A stretch of DNA of 64,000 bases, taken from the NCBI GenBank assembly GCA_010093485.1, contig MU001495.1, forward strand, positions 310,001-374,000, in the 5' to 3' direction. The position numbers and the translations under genes were made by a program. The first letter of the stretch is position 1. Each line of letters begins with the position of its first letter. This DNA comes from Karstenula rhodostoma CBS 690.94 (Eukaryota; Ascomycota; Dothideomycetes; Pleosporales; Didymosphaeriaceae). Below the pieces are notes generated by a model. The model worked only from the letters and a program-made list of their open reading frames with translations. It was not told the origin of the DNA and ran no database searches. This document shows, piece by piece, positions 12,616 through 26,316 of this stretch.

Positions 12616-13109
12616 CCACGGCCCCGAGCGCACCTTCCCCCAGTGTGCACCTGCCTGTCTAGTCCCCCAACACCAAACGGAAGCTCCCGCCATCGCCATT
12701 GCAGCCCTCCCAGAGACACTGCACGCTTTTCAACTCCATCCCGTCGTCCACGACCCGAGCAATCGACGACCTCGCCCTCGCAGCTTTGACTAGCTGCCCG
12801 TTTCTCTCCTACGCCCGCCCGCGAGTTCCCCCTCCGAGCCGTTTCTTCACCTATCTTCTGTGAGTAGCCTCGCTTGGATTCCAACTTCACCTGGCGCGCA
12901 CGGGCTGCTTTTTGCCATTGCCCCGCCGCTTTGAACATATCCTTTGTCAGCCCCGTTCCGCCATCGCCCGCCCGCCCACTCAACCGCAAACGCGACGCTG
13001 ACCGTGCTTCCAGAATCCCGTTTAATACCTCTCTTTGTAATGCTTGCTTGCCTTTCGTAATTCTCAAACCTCCCTCTCCATCACCCCTCGGCCCCCCCAA
13101 GTCGACCGG

Positions 13110-15350
13110 ATGCCTTACACGCCGCCTTCCCACACGCGGTCGCCTGCAACCTCCAACCCAAGCAGCCCTATCCTCAGCCGCAACCATTCCTACGCCGACC
13201 AGTTCCCGCTCCCATCCGCCGGTGTGCACAAGCCTGCGCTGCCCCGCTCGCATTCGACCTCTTACCTGGTCAAGCACCGCCGGTCGTCGGCATCTTCCAA
13301 CGCAAACAACGCTGCTGCCGCTGCCAATACCCAGGCAAACAGCATAACACCCTCGCCGGATGTTTCCCGCGCCCATGGCCCCTCTGCACACGGTAGCCTC
13401 CGCCCGTCCCCTCCTCCTGTGAACAATTCTCTGATTCCGTCAGGTGCCATAACCACACCACCTGACTCTTCGGATGACGATGAGGACCGGGGACGGGATA
13501 TTGGCAGTCTTAGGGAGCTCCAAGAGGCATTACAGCACATCCCCGTAAAACGACAGAGTTCGCCAAACCGTGGCGGCGTGGTGGATGCACAGGTCAACTC
13601 GGCCGCGTCCAACACCGCGGCTCGACCGCTCTCTGCCGATGCTCGTAAGATCTCCCACTCGCGCTCATCTAGCGAGATCATGCTCTCCAAGCATGTATCC
13701 CTGGACACCGACACAAGCGTCGTCATCAGCTCTTCCGAGGGCAGTGACGCAGAAGACGACGAATTGCGGATAAAGCCGCCGCTACTTCGCAAGAAGTCTG
13801 GTGAATTGGTGAAGCCTGCTCTTCGCCCTGCTTCTCGTCGACGACCCTCCAGCATGCCAGGCACTCCCACATACTCCAAAGCGGTGCACTTCAACGAGGA
13901 AATTGAGCAGGTGCGCCACTTCCTTCAAGTGGACCGTCCAATTGCTGTGAGTGCCGGCTCTTCGCCCGTCGAGACGTACGAAAGCGAGGGCGAGTATCCT
14001 TTCTTTGAGGATCACAAAGTGAAAGAACCCGAGTGGGAAATCAAGCTTGCCAACCTCCCATCTGCCGATACGTACGAACGGCAAACGATGCCTGTGCGTG
14101 TCGAGAGGATCTTCCTTGCGTCTGACAACAAGACGTTGGTCGGCACTGTGGCATGTGCTAACATCGCTTTCCAAAAAGTCGTTGTTGCTCGCTTCACCCT
14201 CGACTACTGGAAGACAACGTCTGAGGTCGTTGCTGAATACAACCACGATGTGCGCAAGAAACAGAAGGACGATGGCTACGATCGATTCAATTTCAACATC
14301 AAATTGGCCGATCAAGCTAATCTCGAATCAAAGACATTGCTGCTTTGTGTTCGATATCAAGCGAATGGTCAGGAGTTCTGGGACAACAACAACTCGATGA
14401 ACTACCAAGTCGACTTCACAAAGAAAGCCCAGCCGTTGCCCAACAAGCGCAGCTCAGGTCCTGTTCACCACGCCATTCCTCGCAGTCGTCATTCGCCTAC
14501 AGGGCCCCGTCCCCGCTCTATGCCTGCTGGCTCCTTCGACGATGACTTCGGTCAAGAGTTTGGCTCCAAGTTTGCGTTCGGGCCAAGCCGGCCTCAGCTC
14601 CGGGCGTCTTCCAGTGGAACGATTCGCTTGAAGCCTAGAAAGCGAAGCAACCTCTTCGTGAACCAGACGGCCGATCGTCAGCCTGCCGGCCAGGCTTTCT
14701 CCACCCGCTATGACTTTAGTGCATCACTGTCAGCTGCACTGTCGAATGCCCAGACTGCTCTTGGAGATCGCAGCGGCCTCACCCCCAACGATACTAACAA
14801 ACCCTCCAAGGATTACTTCGCCAAGGACACTGCTTCAAAGGTATCCGCCGCACCTGTTCCTGGTACTCGGCCTGGCGGTCTGTCGTCTGAGAAGCCGGAC
14901 CTTCAGTCAGCAGAATACAACGAGTTGATCCAGAAGTTTTGTTTCGTACGTTCCCGCCCCTCCGGACTGGCCGAAGACTAGTGCTAATCGTCTTCTCAGT
15001 TTGGCACCCCTTCGAAAGGCTCTCCCAACGGGGGCACTCCTGCGGCGAAGAACTCTCACACTGATGGAGCAACCGAGTACATCCTCAACGCTCAGTCAGC
15101 CTCGGGTAGCAACACCTCGTCTGCAACAAACAGCCCACCGTCTCCTTCCTTGCCAGTCCTGGTTGATGGAGCCAACGACAGCGGATTCCGGTCTGCATCT
15201 CGCAGTCCTTTTTTATCCAGGTCCACATCGCCGGGTCCGGTGACGGGCTCCGCTCCTGAAGACCACATGGCTTCCACGTTGCAGTATGGGTATTCCATGC
15301 ACCGTGGCATTTTCTCCGAGCAAAATCATACTCCTCAAGCTTGCGTCTAA
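13110..15350 (+). CDS. Glycogen-targeting PP1 regulatory subunit with CBM21 domain
   Basis: Members of this family (yeast Gac1/Pig1, animal PPP1R3) tether protein phosphatase 1 to glycogen and so activate glycogen synthase. Two exons, 13110-14945 and 15000-15350, are joined by a 54-nt intron containing a CTAAT branch site, giving 728 aa. A long Ser/Pro-rich disordered N-terminus ends at a PP1-docking RVxF-type motif KAVHF (about residues 257-261). The CBM21 fold occupies about 308-438. It starts EWEIKLANLP, contains RVERIFLASDNKTLVGTVAC, and has FTLDYWKTT, DRFNFNIKL and the sugar-contact-like QEFWDNNNSMNY segment. The C-terminus contains YNELIQKFCFFGTPSKGS across the splice site, typical of fungal members. 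I chose the ATG at 13110 because the frame upstream has no other ATG. The second half may be regulated by the many Ser/Thr-Pro sites. Confidence 0.9.
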
Positions 15351-16571
15351 TCGCAGCTTGCGGCTTCGTCTCCGATGGCTTGGCGGCGATACCAGTCTTG
15401 ACGAATTTTCTTGGCCACGAAGACGATGCTTACGAGTCGACTTGATTGCAGACGAGTGGAGCGGACGTCCGTGAACAACAGTTACCGACGCTCACGAGTC
15501 TCTTTCAACTCGATACGAAACGAAGTCGACCAGCCTTATAATTCTGCTCTGCTTTCCGACTTTTTTGTTCTTCTTTGATTGCGTCTCGCCGGTGCCGACC
15601 CAGTGTTGGGCCACCTCTCAGCATATGTCCAGATGGCTGCTTTCCAGCATTTTCTGGGTGGTTTTCTCTTCCTGCATGTCTTTTCTGCAAATGGCGTTTC
15701 GGCGGGCTCGGTAGGGGTTGCTCGACATAGCAACGCTCGATCTCTCCGACCATGGGTTGGTTGTCCTGCTTTTTTTCAGCTGAGCGACTCCACTCTCCGG
15801 TTCAGGCGTATTGTGTTCGGATGCCTCTCTTTCGGGAAGTCCTGATTGGAAGCAAAAGTCTTTTGTCTGCATTTTTAGGTCGTGCAGTTATTCTTACGCT
15901 GCGGTCGTTTTCGTATACAAGCAACGGCCGAGGAGGTGGAGAATGCGAGGCATTGCAACCGCAACCAGCGTGTATCCGTTCGTGGGTCAGATTGTTCCCG
16001 TCGGTGTCGTATTGTTGCGTGGGGTTCGTGTCAGGTCCGGCATGTCTTAGCTGGGCGTTAGGAGTTGAGGCTGAGGTGACTTGGACATCAGTACCTATGT
16101 CAAATGCAATGAAGTGCATGACCAAACTTGTCTTCGTGAATATACTCGTGAAGTTGAGTGGGAGAGGTGTCAGGGAGCGTAGGAAAGGAGGAGAAGCGGT
16201 TCGAGTCGACTTTAGAGAAGACGTGGGGTAGCAGAGCCCGAAGTCCGCGGCGGCTACGGAGCCGCAATTTCTCAGTTTTGAAGCCAATAGGCCTGGATCG
16301 TGAACTTTCGCGTCCGCATGACCATGGTCCGGTCACGCCAAGGCAGGGTCCAGCTGGCCGCCTTACCCTAACGAGTAACGGAGCTTTTGTAACCCCACAC
16401 GACAATTGGGCTTACACCTCTTCCTTCGACGTGCCGTTTCCAGATCGTGGAATATTGTCCTCCAAACTGGCTCGTGTGCTTCCGTGTGACTGACGCTCGG
16501 ACGGGACTACACCGACTCGCGACGGCACGATAATCCGCGGCCTACGTCGGCTGTAACGCAGCACACGCAGC
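15351..16571. other. Intergenic, 3' region and promoter
   Basis: Holds the 3' untranslated region of the CBM21 gene and the promoter of the sterol-isomerase-like gene. Pyrimidine-rich patches, no coding signal recognised. Confidence 0.5.
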
Positions 16572-18020
<1,449 letters not shown>

Positions 18021-19393
18021 TGCACGCCCCGCTTATGCAAGGAAATGTGCAGGTGGGTGGCTGTAGAAATGATACGGATGCTGGTGTGAGGAGGAAGAGA
18101 GGGGGTATGCATAGGGGTTGGATGCATGCATTGCCCGGCGTGATAGAGCGGTTTTAACATAGATGCTGGACAGGTGTATAGTATACCCCTTGTTTGCGCC
18201 ATATTTAGGGTTTTATACGTGCTGCGTGGGCGTGTGCTATGGCTTCTCCTCTCCAAGCCGTCTGCCATACTTGTGCAAATGTTTCGCTCGCACACTACAC
18301 TTACCTGCCTGATCCTAAATGTTGGTGCTGAGCACGTCTCCCGCCTACCACGACCTGTAACTATTACACGCATCAGCAGGCGGGAAATATGAAATAGTAT
18401 CCACCGTTGCATAAAGCGATATCGCTCTAGGATCTACTCTATGCATGATTACACCCCATCCGCACATATATATTGCAAGGAGGTGTAAGTGTGCTGACAG
18501 TGACTAGAGCAAATTCCGGGCGAGGTGCTTCCCCCAAGCACAGAAAGACCAAAAAAGCGAGTCCAATCCTATATTTTTTCGCCTGCAAGTTGACCCCCAC
18601 TCTTCTGTAGGATCGGCGTCTTTTTTCTTCCGATTTTAGAGATGCTAGGTATTGTGGGAAGGTTACTACTACTGTTCGAGTGTTAACAGGAGAACTGTAA
18701 CAGGTTCATGTTTAATTCAATCTCCTATTCGATTCGATTCATTATTTCCAAAATGGATTCTTTCCGCAATATTGAGCCGCGTTTAGTTAAACGTGACACT
18801 TGGCGCCCTTTTGCAAGCCGCTCTTATAGTATATTCATCGGCTGCACATGGCGAAGCGTGGAATGGGTTTCACTCTGTCGGGAGAACTTACTCTGAGAGG
18901 GGGAAAAACTTCTGCCTAGCGCCAAAATAGCATTTCCATTGCGTCGCTCAATCGTGGATAAGGGAGGGGTTGGGATCTTATAGAGGACGATATATCACAG
19001 TACTATAATCAATTGTTAAGTCTTCGCAAGCTTCTGCAGGCCGGGAAAACGCTCTAGTACTAGTAAGGAGACGCGCTCGCGAGCAGGGTAGGAATTGGAC
19101 GGTAGTAGTTATTTAATAGGTAAATATCGCGTTGGGTGTAAGTTATTACGGGCTGGATGAAGGTTAGGGAGACGGATGGCCATCGATTCCAGTTCTCGTG
19201 TCCGGGGTCAGAGACGACCAGTGTTTCAGTACTGACCATCGCTTGCCTTGGGTTCAAATATCAGCTTAAGGCTGCGGACTGTACTGCATGTAGGCGGCTG
19301 CATGCCAAGCATGCTGTACAACCAATGTTTAGCCGTGTCGAAAACCAGGTGCCCACATCGATTCTTCCATCGTTTTGACACGACTGTCTGCGC
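18021..19393. other. AT-rich intergenic stretch
   Basis: Between the EBP-like gene and the broken HET gene. No coding signal. AT content rises after about 18550 with homopolymer T runs, marking entry into the accessory region. Confidence 0.5.
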
Positions 19394-21787
19394 TATGGAA
19401 ACACATTCTTGTGGTTACTGTCAGAAGGTAATATTGCAAGACCCTCTTGCGGATGGTCGGAGGTTGCCGTGCAGAGACGATCTTTGATGTTGACACAGGA
19501 GTATATCGTACAGGCTATCGTTGAGGGCTATCCATTGTTGATTGAATTCTACAATAGAGAGTCCGACAAAGAGATAGCGAGGGGTAAAGAACAACTGGAG
19601 AGCTCGCACTCTGATTATCTCCTTGAACACTGATTGCGAAATGCACACGGTAGTGGATGGCAGCTGCACATTCAGCTGGAGCGCCCTATGTTTTCTGCGT
19701 ACGGCATTTTGGAGGTAGTTGAGCTACTTCCCGGGAAAGAAGTGCAGATGCAGACGAGCGATCTTAGAGTAGCACTAACTGTTTATAATCAGTTCCCTGG
19801 CACGCACCCGATGAATATGGACTCGACTTCCTCGGAGACCTACCAGCTAGCTCGATCATGGGTTCAGGAATGACTCGCAACGCATTCGCATGGCATTTCT
19901 ATGGCGAGGAACTGTCCACCCCGGCGCCTCCTCCATATCGAACCTACCCGAAGATCATACAAGCTCTGTCTGATTGATGTATCAATGACGAATTTTGACG
20001 GGGAGTTACTGTATGTAGCTCTCAGTTACTGTTGGGGCGGTTCACAGCAACACAGAACAACAAAGTCCAGTCTTCAATCGAGCGACTGTCTTGTGCACTT
20101 TGCGTCATTTCCAATGATCAACGCACCCCACGCATTCAACAACGGTCCAAGATGCTATTAAAGTCTCGTCGAACCTGGGATGCTCGTACCAGTGGGTGTA
20201 CCCTCTTTGCATTGTACAAGATGATGAGGAAGAAGTGAGTTCAGAGATCGCTCGGATGCCTGACATATATAGCGGAGCAGTGGTCACAATTGCAGCGTCG
20301 ACTGCGGCATATGCAGATGAAGGTTTTCTGCCATTTCGAACCTTTGGTTCAAAGACACCCATACGGATGCACGTGTAGTGTCATGGCTGAGATCTTCGAC
20401 AAATTGGGATCGTGAACTTGGCGAGCGAGCGCAGTCCGCGAGGAGAAATTGCCTCCCAACAAACGTGCATGGTCAGTCATCATCATCTCATAGAATGGTT
20501 CTAAGTTTCGTTACGAGATGCTTCTAGGCTGAGCCTCGAGCATTTTGGGAAATCTATCTGGTGTAGCTGTAGCAACTTGAGTCTTGGGCTTTTGTCCTGT
20601 CCACGATTAAATTTAAATTTCATTCGGGGCGCATAGGAGATGCATGATGTTTTGGGTCTATGCTCTGGTTTTCGGGGTCTTTCTTCGTCGTGCCGCGCCT
20701 ATCGCTGATAGCCCTAGTAGGGCACTCTAAGAATTTGCACTCTTATCCTGCATACTCCAACACAGCAGGCATCAGCTTCGATTTATATGCGTTGAGTCTA
20801 ATTCCATGCATTCTAGCGGCTATACGTATACTGATGGTTGGTTAAAAAAAATTCGCGCATGACGGGCACCCTGCTGGAATGTTATATCCGCCATTGCTCT
20901 CACATGGCCTTGGATCCACTGAAGAGCAGTTCTGGAGAACGATTGTCAACACGTACAGCTCACGACAGCTCACGTTCCCAAAAGACAGGGCTCTGGCAGT
21001 ATCTGGAATTGCAACTAAGCTCCAACAGTATCATAGCCATGAAGTTTTCGTTGCGGGCCATTGGATAGGAGGAGTCTCGCATGATTTACTGGGGCGCGCT
21101 AATAGCGAAGATTTCGACCGAGGACACAATGCAACGCACTCAGATTCAGGCTGGCTTGGCCCATCGTGGGTATGGACAGGGATCAGCGAAACGGTTATTT
21201 GCGCTGATTTGGCCAGTTCAGTCATTCCTGGCACTGAAGAGGAACAACTGGGAGTAAAATCACCATGACAGTATATATGGAAAGTGGCACTAGTGCACAG
21301 GGCGCTCGCCAACAAAGATGTGCCTTTGGGTGCTGTTTATGAAGCAGTGCTAGGAACCAAGACTCTGGCTCGAAGCATTCATATGAAGTACAACAAACCG
21401 ATGCAAATTTTCCCTAGTTACCTGAAATATATGACGAAGCCGTACACTGTAATCGAAGACACGTTTCCAGTACGTGAATATGGCTCAATGAACATCTATC
21501 CCGACAACTCGATCAAACACCGCGACAAAACGCTACTTGCCTCGCCCGTGCTGTTCATCCTTGCCTGGTTGCATCCAGGGAATTGGAATGAGTCCCACGG
21601 GCCATTATGCATGGCCAAAGGACTCATATTAGTAGAAGTTCCGGGAGACAAGAAAGATGCAGCACGAAGGTTCGAACGACACGGACTTTTCACCGCTACT
21701 TCACGTTGTTCATACGTTCCACAGGGTACTCGCTTGTTTTTGAACTGGTTTCGGAGTTGGGAGAACATGTATGTCGAGGTTCAATGA
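19394..21787 (+). pseudogene. HET-domain (heterokaryon incompatibility) pseudogene
   Basis: HET proteins trigger cell death when genetically different hyphae fuse. Pieces of one HET gene lie in order on the plus strand but in different frames. In order: an N-terminal CGYCQKVILQDPLAD segment (about 19405); the PRRLLHIEPTRRSYKLCLID lead-in (about 19915); the hallmark YVALSYCWGGSQQHRTTKS (about 20010); a shifted LCIVQDDEEEVSSEIARMPD and IYSGAVVTIAASTA block (about 20205-20310); the FWRTIVNTYSSRQLTFPKDR and GPSWVWTGIS region (about 20930-21180); and a 167-codon C-terminal frame ending at 21787. The expected WIDSLCIIQDD core is split by a frameshift. Multiple frame changes and stops separate the pieces, and introns cannot account for all of them. 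It has not kept a usable start. It is almost certainly non-functional. Confidence 0.85.
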
Positions 21788-23111
21788 GGTAGTCTATCTA
21801 GGTGGCTTGAATTTGCGGGCTGGTATGGTACTGATGAACAGTACATCGACATTCCGACTGGCTACATTGATTAGGTCATTACGTAGCGGAGCTCTATTTG
21901 GAGCCATGCACGAACTTCCTTTGCAACAAACGCCCTTCCCGATCCAATGCGGATTTTTCGATGTTTGGGGTCTGACATGACTTAGAAACGAGTGTTGACT
22001 TCCGTGGATATTTAAGCACAATAAACACCCTTTGATCACTAGTACGAGCCCGGACTAGCCTTTTGTGCAATCTCAATCCACATTGAAAGGCTAGCTAGCT
22101 CTCTTGTTAGGTCTGAATCCCGGCGGCGTGGTTCTTGTACATAAATAATGAATTTCTGATTGTTAACACGAACCACGAAGGCACACAAGTAGTTATCGCC
22201 CTTTTTGGTTAGCCTGCGCACAGACGCTGGGCAAGCCTTAGCCGCTTTTTTGGTCCCCCTTTGTTCGTGCATTGGCAAAGCACAACGCACCTTTTTGTCC
22301 CCCCTACTTTATTGAGTTACCCTACCTCATAGTGAATCTCTACAATACAAGTAGTTACGGTAACTTGGTCTGCATAAACACTTCGCGATGGGCACCCATA
22401 CAGTGACCCACAGTGCATTACCAAGCGTTGCGAATGGAAAGCAAGGGTTTGAGTCTGTGCTGGCACCATTGTCCGTGGGCCTGGTGACATTCGCCAATAT
22501 TTGCGAAACACCGGATCAATAACTGCGGCAACCCTGACGGCCTAAATGTCATCTACGGCCTCTGGCAGTGATCGCCAACAGCTTCAGTCTGTGGCCACAT
22601 CCATCGTTAAGTCTAAACGAGGAATGCTTCGCAGTACACCGCAGCTTCGGTGTTGGCCCAGACCCGCACCGTCGATCCCAAGTCCAGATCGGTTAATTTT
22701 GGACAGGAGCTACACTTAAATACGTTAGCGAATAGAGGTGCAACCCGAACTGGGATACGTCAGCTCACTCCATTCAGCACTGTGCAGGTAGCTTGCTGAA
22801 CGTAACGGTCAGCGCATCTTTGTTGTGTCGTCGCAGCAGGTCATTAAGGTAAACATATGGAAAATCCCACTGTGCTCTAGGTTTCCATGTCTAGTCAGGA
22901 GGCAAGTAGCACCTGAAACATGTGTGGGTCTACCTGTGGTATGAACTCCGACCTGACATGACATGTGGGGATGCCGGAGTCGTGGAAGATAGGGTAAACT
23001 CCGACCCGAACTCTTGCGGTAATGAGCATTGCACTAGCAAAACTACAAGTATACGTTCATTCCCCTCATCTGGAAGCAGCACACCTCCAAATAACATCTA
23101 CACTTACAACC
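21788..23111. other. Intergenic, nothing named
   Basis: A minus-strand frame at 22039-22290 (Lys/Arg-rich, 83 codons) is the only sizeable one; I do not recognise it. The last 300 bp should be the promoter of the feruloyl esterase. Confidence 0.45.
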
Positions 23112-24071
23112 ATGAAGACTACAAGTGCCATAGTCCTCGGCTTCATCGCCGCCGCCTCAGCCAACCCTCTCAACACTCGCTCGGAAACTGGCAGCTCAGG
23201 TTGCGGCACACCCCACAACTCAGGCTTCAACTCCAATCCTGACAGCCACACAATCACCTCCGGCGGGCGCGACCGAACATACGCAGTGCGCGTCCCGGAT
23301 GGCTACAACGACGACCCCAACAAACCCCGTAAAGTGATCTTCGACTTCCATGGCCGCGCCGGAAGCCCAGAGAACCAGTATCAGAACTCCCAATACGACA
23401 AGTATGACGCAGGAAAGGAGTACTTAGCTGTTTACCCCGCAGGCGTCGACGCGGCGTGGCAGGGTGCGCCGTACGCTGTCAAGGGCGTAGATGATGTCTT
23501 GTTCGTGAAGGACCTGCTTGCGCGCTTGCGCGAACAGTACTGCATCGACGACAATCACGTGTATGCATCTGGCAAGAGCAATGGTGGAGGGTTTGTCGAC
23601 ACGCTAGCTTGTTCTGATGTGGGCGATCAGTTTGCGGCTTTTGCAATGGCGGCTGCAGCGTTGTACGATGACACAAGCAAAGATCGCTGCGACAAGAAGC
23701 GCGCTATCCTCGAGGCGCATGGCGGGAACGACGCAACTATTCCCTATCCCGGCGGGTCCACGAATTCCGGGGGCGATGTTCCTGATGTTGATCAGTGGGT
23801 TACTTGGTGGGGACAGCGCAATGGGTGCGCGGCGGATGAGGGGAAAACTACACAGCATGATGGGTACCAAACGACGACTTTCGCATGCGAAGGCTTGAGT
23901 GCTGTTGTCAAGCATTACAAGATCAACGATCTGGGTCACTGCTGGCCTTCGTCCACGGGCGATAACTCGGACGGCTCCCGGGACTATTGTGGAGATCATT
24001 CGCTGGATTTTACGCCGCGGGTGCTGGATTTCTTCGGCACGTGGGACTTGACGAACGCGCCAAAGAACTAA
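23112..24071 (+). CDS. Secreted feruloyl esterase (CE1, type C/D-like)
   Basis: Releases ferulic acid from arabinoxylan side chains in plant cell walls. A single exon encodes 319 aa. Residues 1-18 (MKTTSAIVLGFIAAASAN) are a signal peptide; the in-frame extension upstream to 23022 would bury it, so I start at 23112. The alpha/beta-hydrolase domain has the family's serine motif GKSNGGG (Ser156), an Asp in HGGNDATIPY (Asp207) and a His in LGHCWP (His276), a complete catalytic triad. The lead-in DRTYAVRVPDGYNDDPNKPR and the HGRAGS oxyanion segment are typical. Ten cysteines allow disulfides. No carbohydrate-binding module is attached. The alternative of an acetylxylan or PHB esterase is less likely given GKSNGG. 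It suggests a plant-associated or saprotrophic lifestyle. Confidence 0.9.
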   Translation: MKTTSAIVLGFIAAASANPLNTRSETGSSGCGTPHNSGFNSNPDSHTITSGGRDRTYAVRVPDGYNDDPNKPRKVIFDFHGRAGSPENQYQNSQYDKYDAGKEYLAVYPAGVDAAWQGAPYAVKGVDDVLFVKDLLARLREQYCIDDNHVYASGKSNGGGFVDTLACSDVGDQFAAFAMAAAALYDDTSKDRCDKKRAILEAHGGNDATIPYPGGSTNSGGDVPDVDQWVTWWGQRNGCAADEGKTTQHDGYQTTTFACEGLSAVVKHYKINDLGHCWPSSTGDNSDGSRDYCGDHSLDFTPRVLDFFGTWDLTNAPKN

Positions 24072-24211
24072 GACAGAAGTAATGCTTCTGTAGATATCGG
24101 CCCGGGTGCGTTAGGAATGCATACTTGTAATTATTTACCTTGTTCTTTGCTCGTCAAGGGATTCCGTGTACTATACTTCCTACAATCAACGACAGTAACT
24201 GTTCTCATTGA

Positions 24212-26316
24212 TCATCTCAAACCAATACGCAGATCGGGAACCTGGCCCATAATCTTGCCCGTACCATATTCCCCACCAGCAGTCCGCAATATCTGACCCA
24301 GCGAGACCTCGTTCCTTGGTACACTGTCGTCCACCAATCTCGTCAAAACAGAGTAATCAAATAAGGCGAAATCACTCGTAGCAACGTCGTTCCACAACAG
24401 TGCCCTACCCTTGGCAACGATGACAAACGCCAACAAGAGCCCCGCGACAACAATATATGCGTACACTGTCCCGCGACCGGGAATAGAACGCTCGTCGATG
24501 ACACAATACGCGCCCTCGACGTAGTTCTCGCTTGGTAGGTTAGGTTGCGGCATCGTGCCATTGTCTGCTGGCAGAGGCTGAAGATAGGGAAAGAGTTCTA
24601 CAGATGTGGATTGAAACACATACACTGGCAGGGCAATGAGGTTCTTCAGCCAATTCCTGCCAATGCCGAGCCCGGCCGAAGTGCTGTGCAGCGAGGACCA
24701 GAGCTGCACGCCAATCGTCTGCGTCAGGAGATACTCCGCCGACCTTAAGTCGTAAATCTTCTGCGTGCGGTCCGCTCGATCGGGCCTGTAGAGTATAACA
24801 TCAAAGGCAGTGAAGAGCGCGGCTGGTGTGATGTTTTGAGGTTGTGGATCGGACAGGTCAGTCACGTCCTGGATTTGTAAGTCGGAGCGCGAGAAGGTGA
24901 GCGTAGCGTTGCGGCGGTAGAAGCGGAAGAAACTGCTCCAATCCTTTCGACCTCCAGGTTCAAGACAGCTGCCGTTGGTCGGAGAATAGCCAAGCTGACA
25001 GGAGACCCAGCCTGTAGAGGAATCGCTGTCAGTGGCCATTGTGATGGTACCTGGGAATATAGCCCTTACCTGCAGCAAGTACACCTTCGGTGTCTTGCTC
25101 AGCCACACACAGCAACGTCGAATACTCAGACGTAGCGTTAAGACCACCGTACACTACGCAGTTTCGACTTTCCGAGAAAGTCACTGTACCAGGCTCCCAA
25201 TCCCACGTATCTACTTGGTAAAATGGCGCATTCTTGATGCGGAAACCATCCATGTCTACATTCTCGTCCGCGGTCGCAAAGGGCCATGGCGTCACGGTTG
25301 AGTAAGGCCCAGCTATCAGAGACGAATTGCAATTCTTGCCAGCGATACATGCCGAATCAATTGGATCCACAGGCCAGGCCAATGAGCGATCTTGAAGCAA
25401 GGCATGAATGTATCGAGAGATTAGGGGAGCGACGACGTCGCGCGTTACGTTCGCTATAGTCGGGTCATATGTAGCGAGTCCAGCGGATACGTTCATGGAA
25501 TGGACATCGAAGAATACGGTTGCCTGATCGATGTCTGCTACTTACAATCAGCCTAAACTCAAGGAAAGTGAGATTCAGCACTCCCATACCTAGGAGGATG
25601 ATACCCGGCCCGGGAATCATTACAGCAACGAACAGCAGCCGTGCGAACGGCCACCTGGAGTATCTTCCATTTTTCCACCAGTCTCTCCATCTCCTCTCCC
25701 ACGAAGCGACTTCGCCTTCGCCTTCGCTCGGCCGGACGACTTGTTTAGCTCCCCAAAGCCTCCCAAAGTGTCGCATCATCCATTTTCTGAACCTCGACCG
25801 CCTCCACAAAAGCCTTGTCAGCCCTTCTATTCCGGTACTCGACGTCATGCTCATGAACCACTCCAGCGATACAAAATCGTGGTTCCGGTTCCTGGCGCCT
25901 AGCTTGCGCCATGCGAGCGTGTCGAATGTGTCTTCGATCGCGAAGGCGAAACAGATGTCGCCAGCTTTGGCAAAGATGGCGAGGATCCAGGTGCCAAGAG
26001 ATGGGGAGACGCGCCCAAGGAGCGTGTGCTGATTCGGCGCAGTCCATGCGGCGTATACAGTGAGACCGTATACAGCGAGGGAAATAATCGGCCTGAACCA
26101 GTACTCGATACTTCTCCAGATAAGGCTGGGAAAGGAGTTTACGATGCGGGTGAAGTCGGTAACAAGTTGCTGGACTGAAGGTCTGTTTGATGGTTGAGGC
26201 TGGTTCTGTGAAGAGCCAGCATTTCCATTAGTGCCTGGTGAATGATGGAGAGTAGACCCGTTGGTGTGAGCATGTGGCGGGGACACGTTCTGGAGCGGGA
26301 TGGTTGATCCGTTCAT
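24212..26316 (-). CDS. Unassigned fungal membrane protein with large glycosylated ectodomain
   Basis: I do not recognise a named family. Three exons (26316-25590, 25534-25070, 25011-24212) with 55- and 58-nt introns join in frame to give 663 aa. Residues 1-65 are Asn/Ser/Pro-rich. Hydrophobic helices lie at about 74-92, 108-128 and 222-242. The loop between the second and third holds FDTLAWRKLG and SLEWFMSMTSSTGIEGLTRLL. After the third helix, starting DQATVFFDVHSMNVS, comes about 330 residues with many N-x-S/T sites (such as NVTRD, NCSS, NATSE, NGTM) and paired cysteines, which should face outside. A fourth helix (about 578-598, AYIVVAGLLLAFVIVAKG) and a short tail follow. The layout, short multi-helix N-terminus plus ectodomain plus C-terminal helix, resembles large families of uncharacterised fungal integral membrane proteins near HET and secreted-protein genes. 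Confidence 0.75.

Larger units (their letters stand above)
4459..13109. other. 8.6-kb stretch with no supported gene
   Basis: Open frames of 60-220 codons occur on both strands but overlap each other and show no family motif. Small repeats: a TTG-rich run at about 4490-4515, GTTGCACT tandem copies at 6550-6575, a T run at 10119-10131, GTGAGTGA at 11651-11668, GCAGCGT at 12162-12180. On the minus strand between about 9500 and 7800 several frames encode hydrophobic helices (around 8470-8560 and 8010-8110) and a Cys/Asn-containing piece, like a broken membrane protein; I cannot name a family. The last 800 bp are pyrimidine-rich and probably promoter and 5' leader of the CBM21 gene. Confidence 0.5.

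Noticed and set aside
12303..13391. 362-codon minus-strand open frame
   Set aside because: Antisense to the start of the CBM21 gene and to the CCACCT repeat; Gly/Arg/Trp low complexity with no motif.
19245..19265. GGTTCAAAT, similar to a tRNA B box
   Set aside because: No matching A box, acceptor stem or cloverleaf around it.
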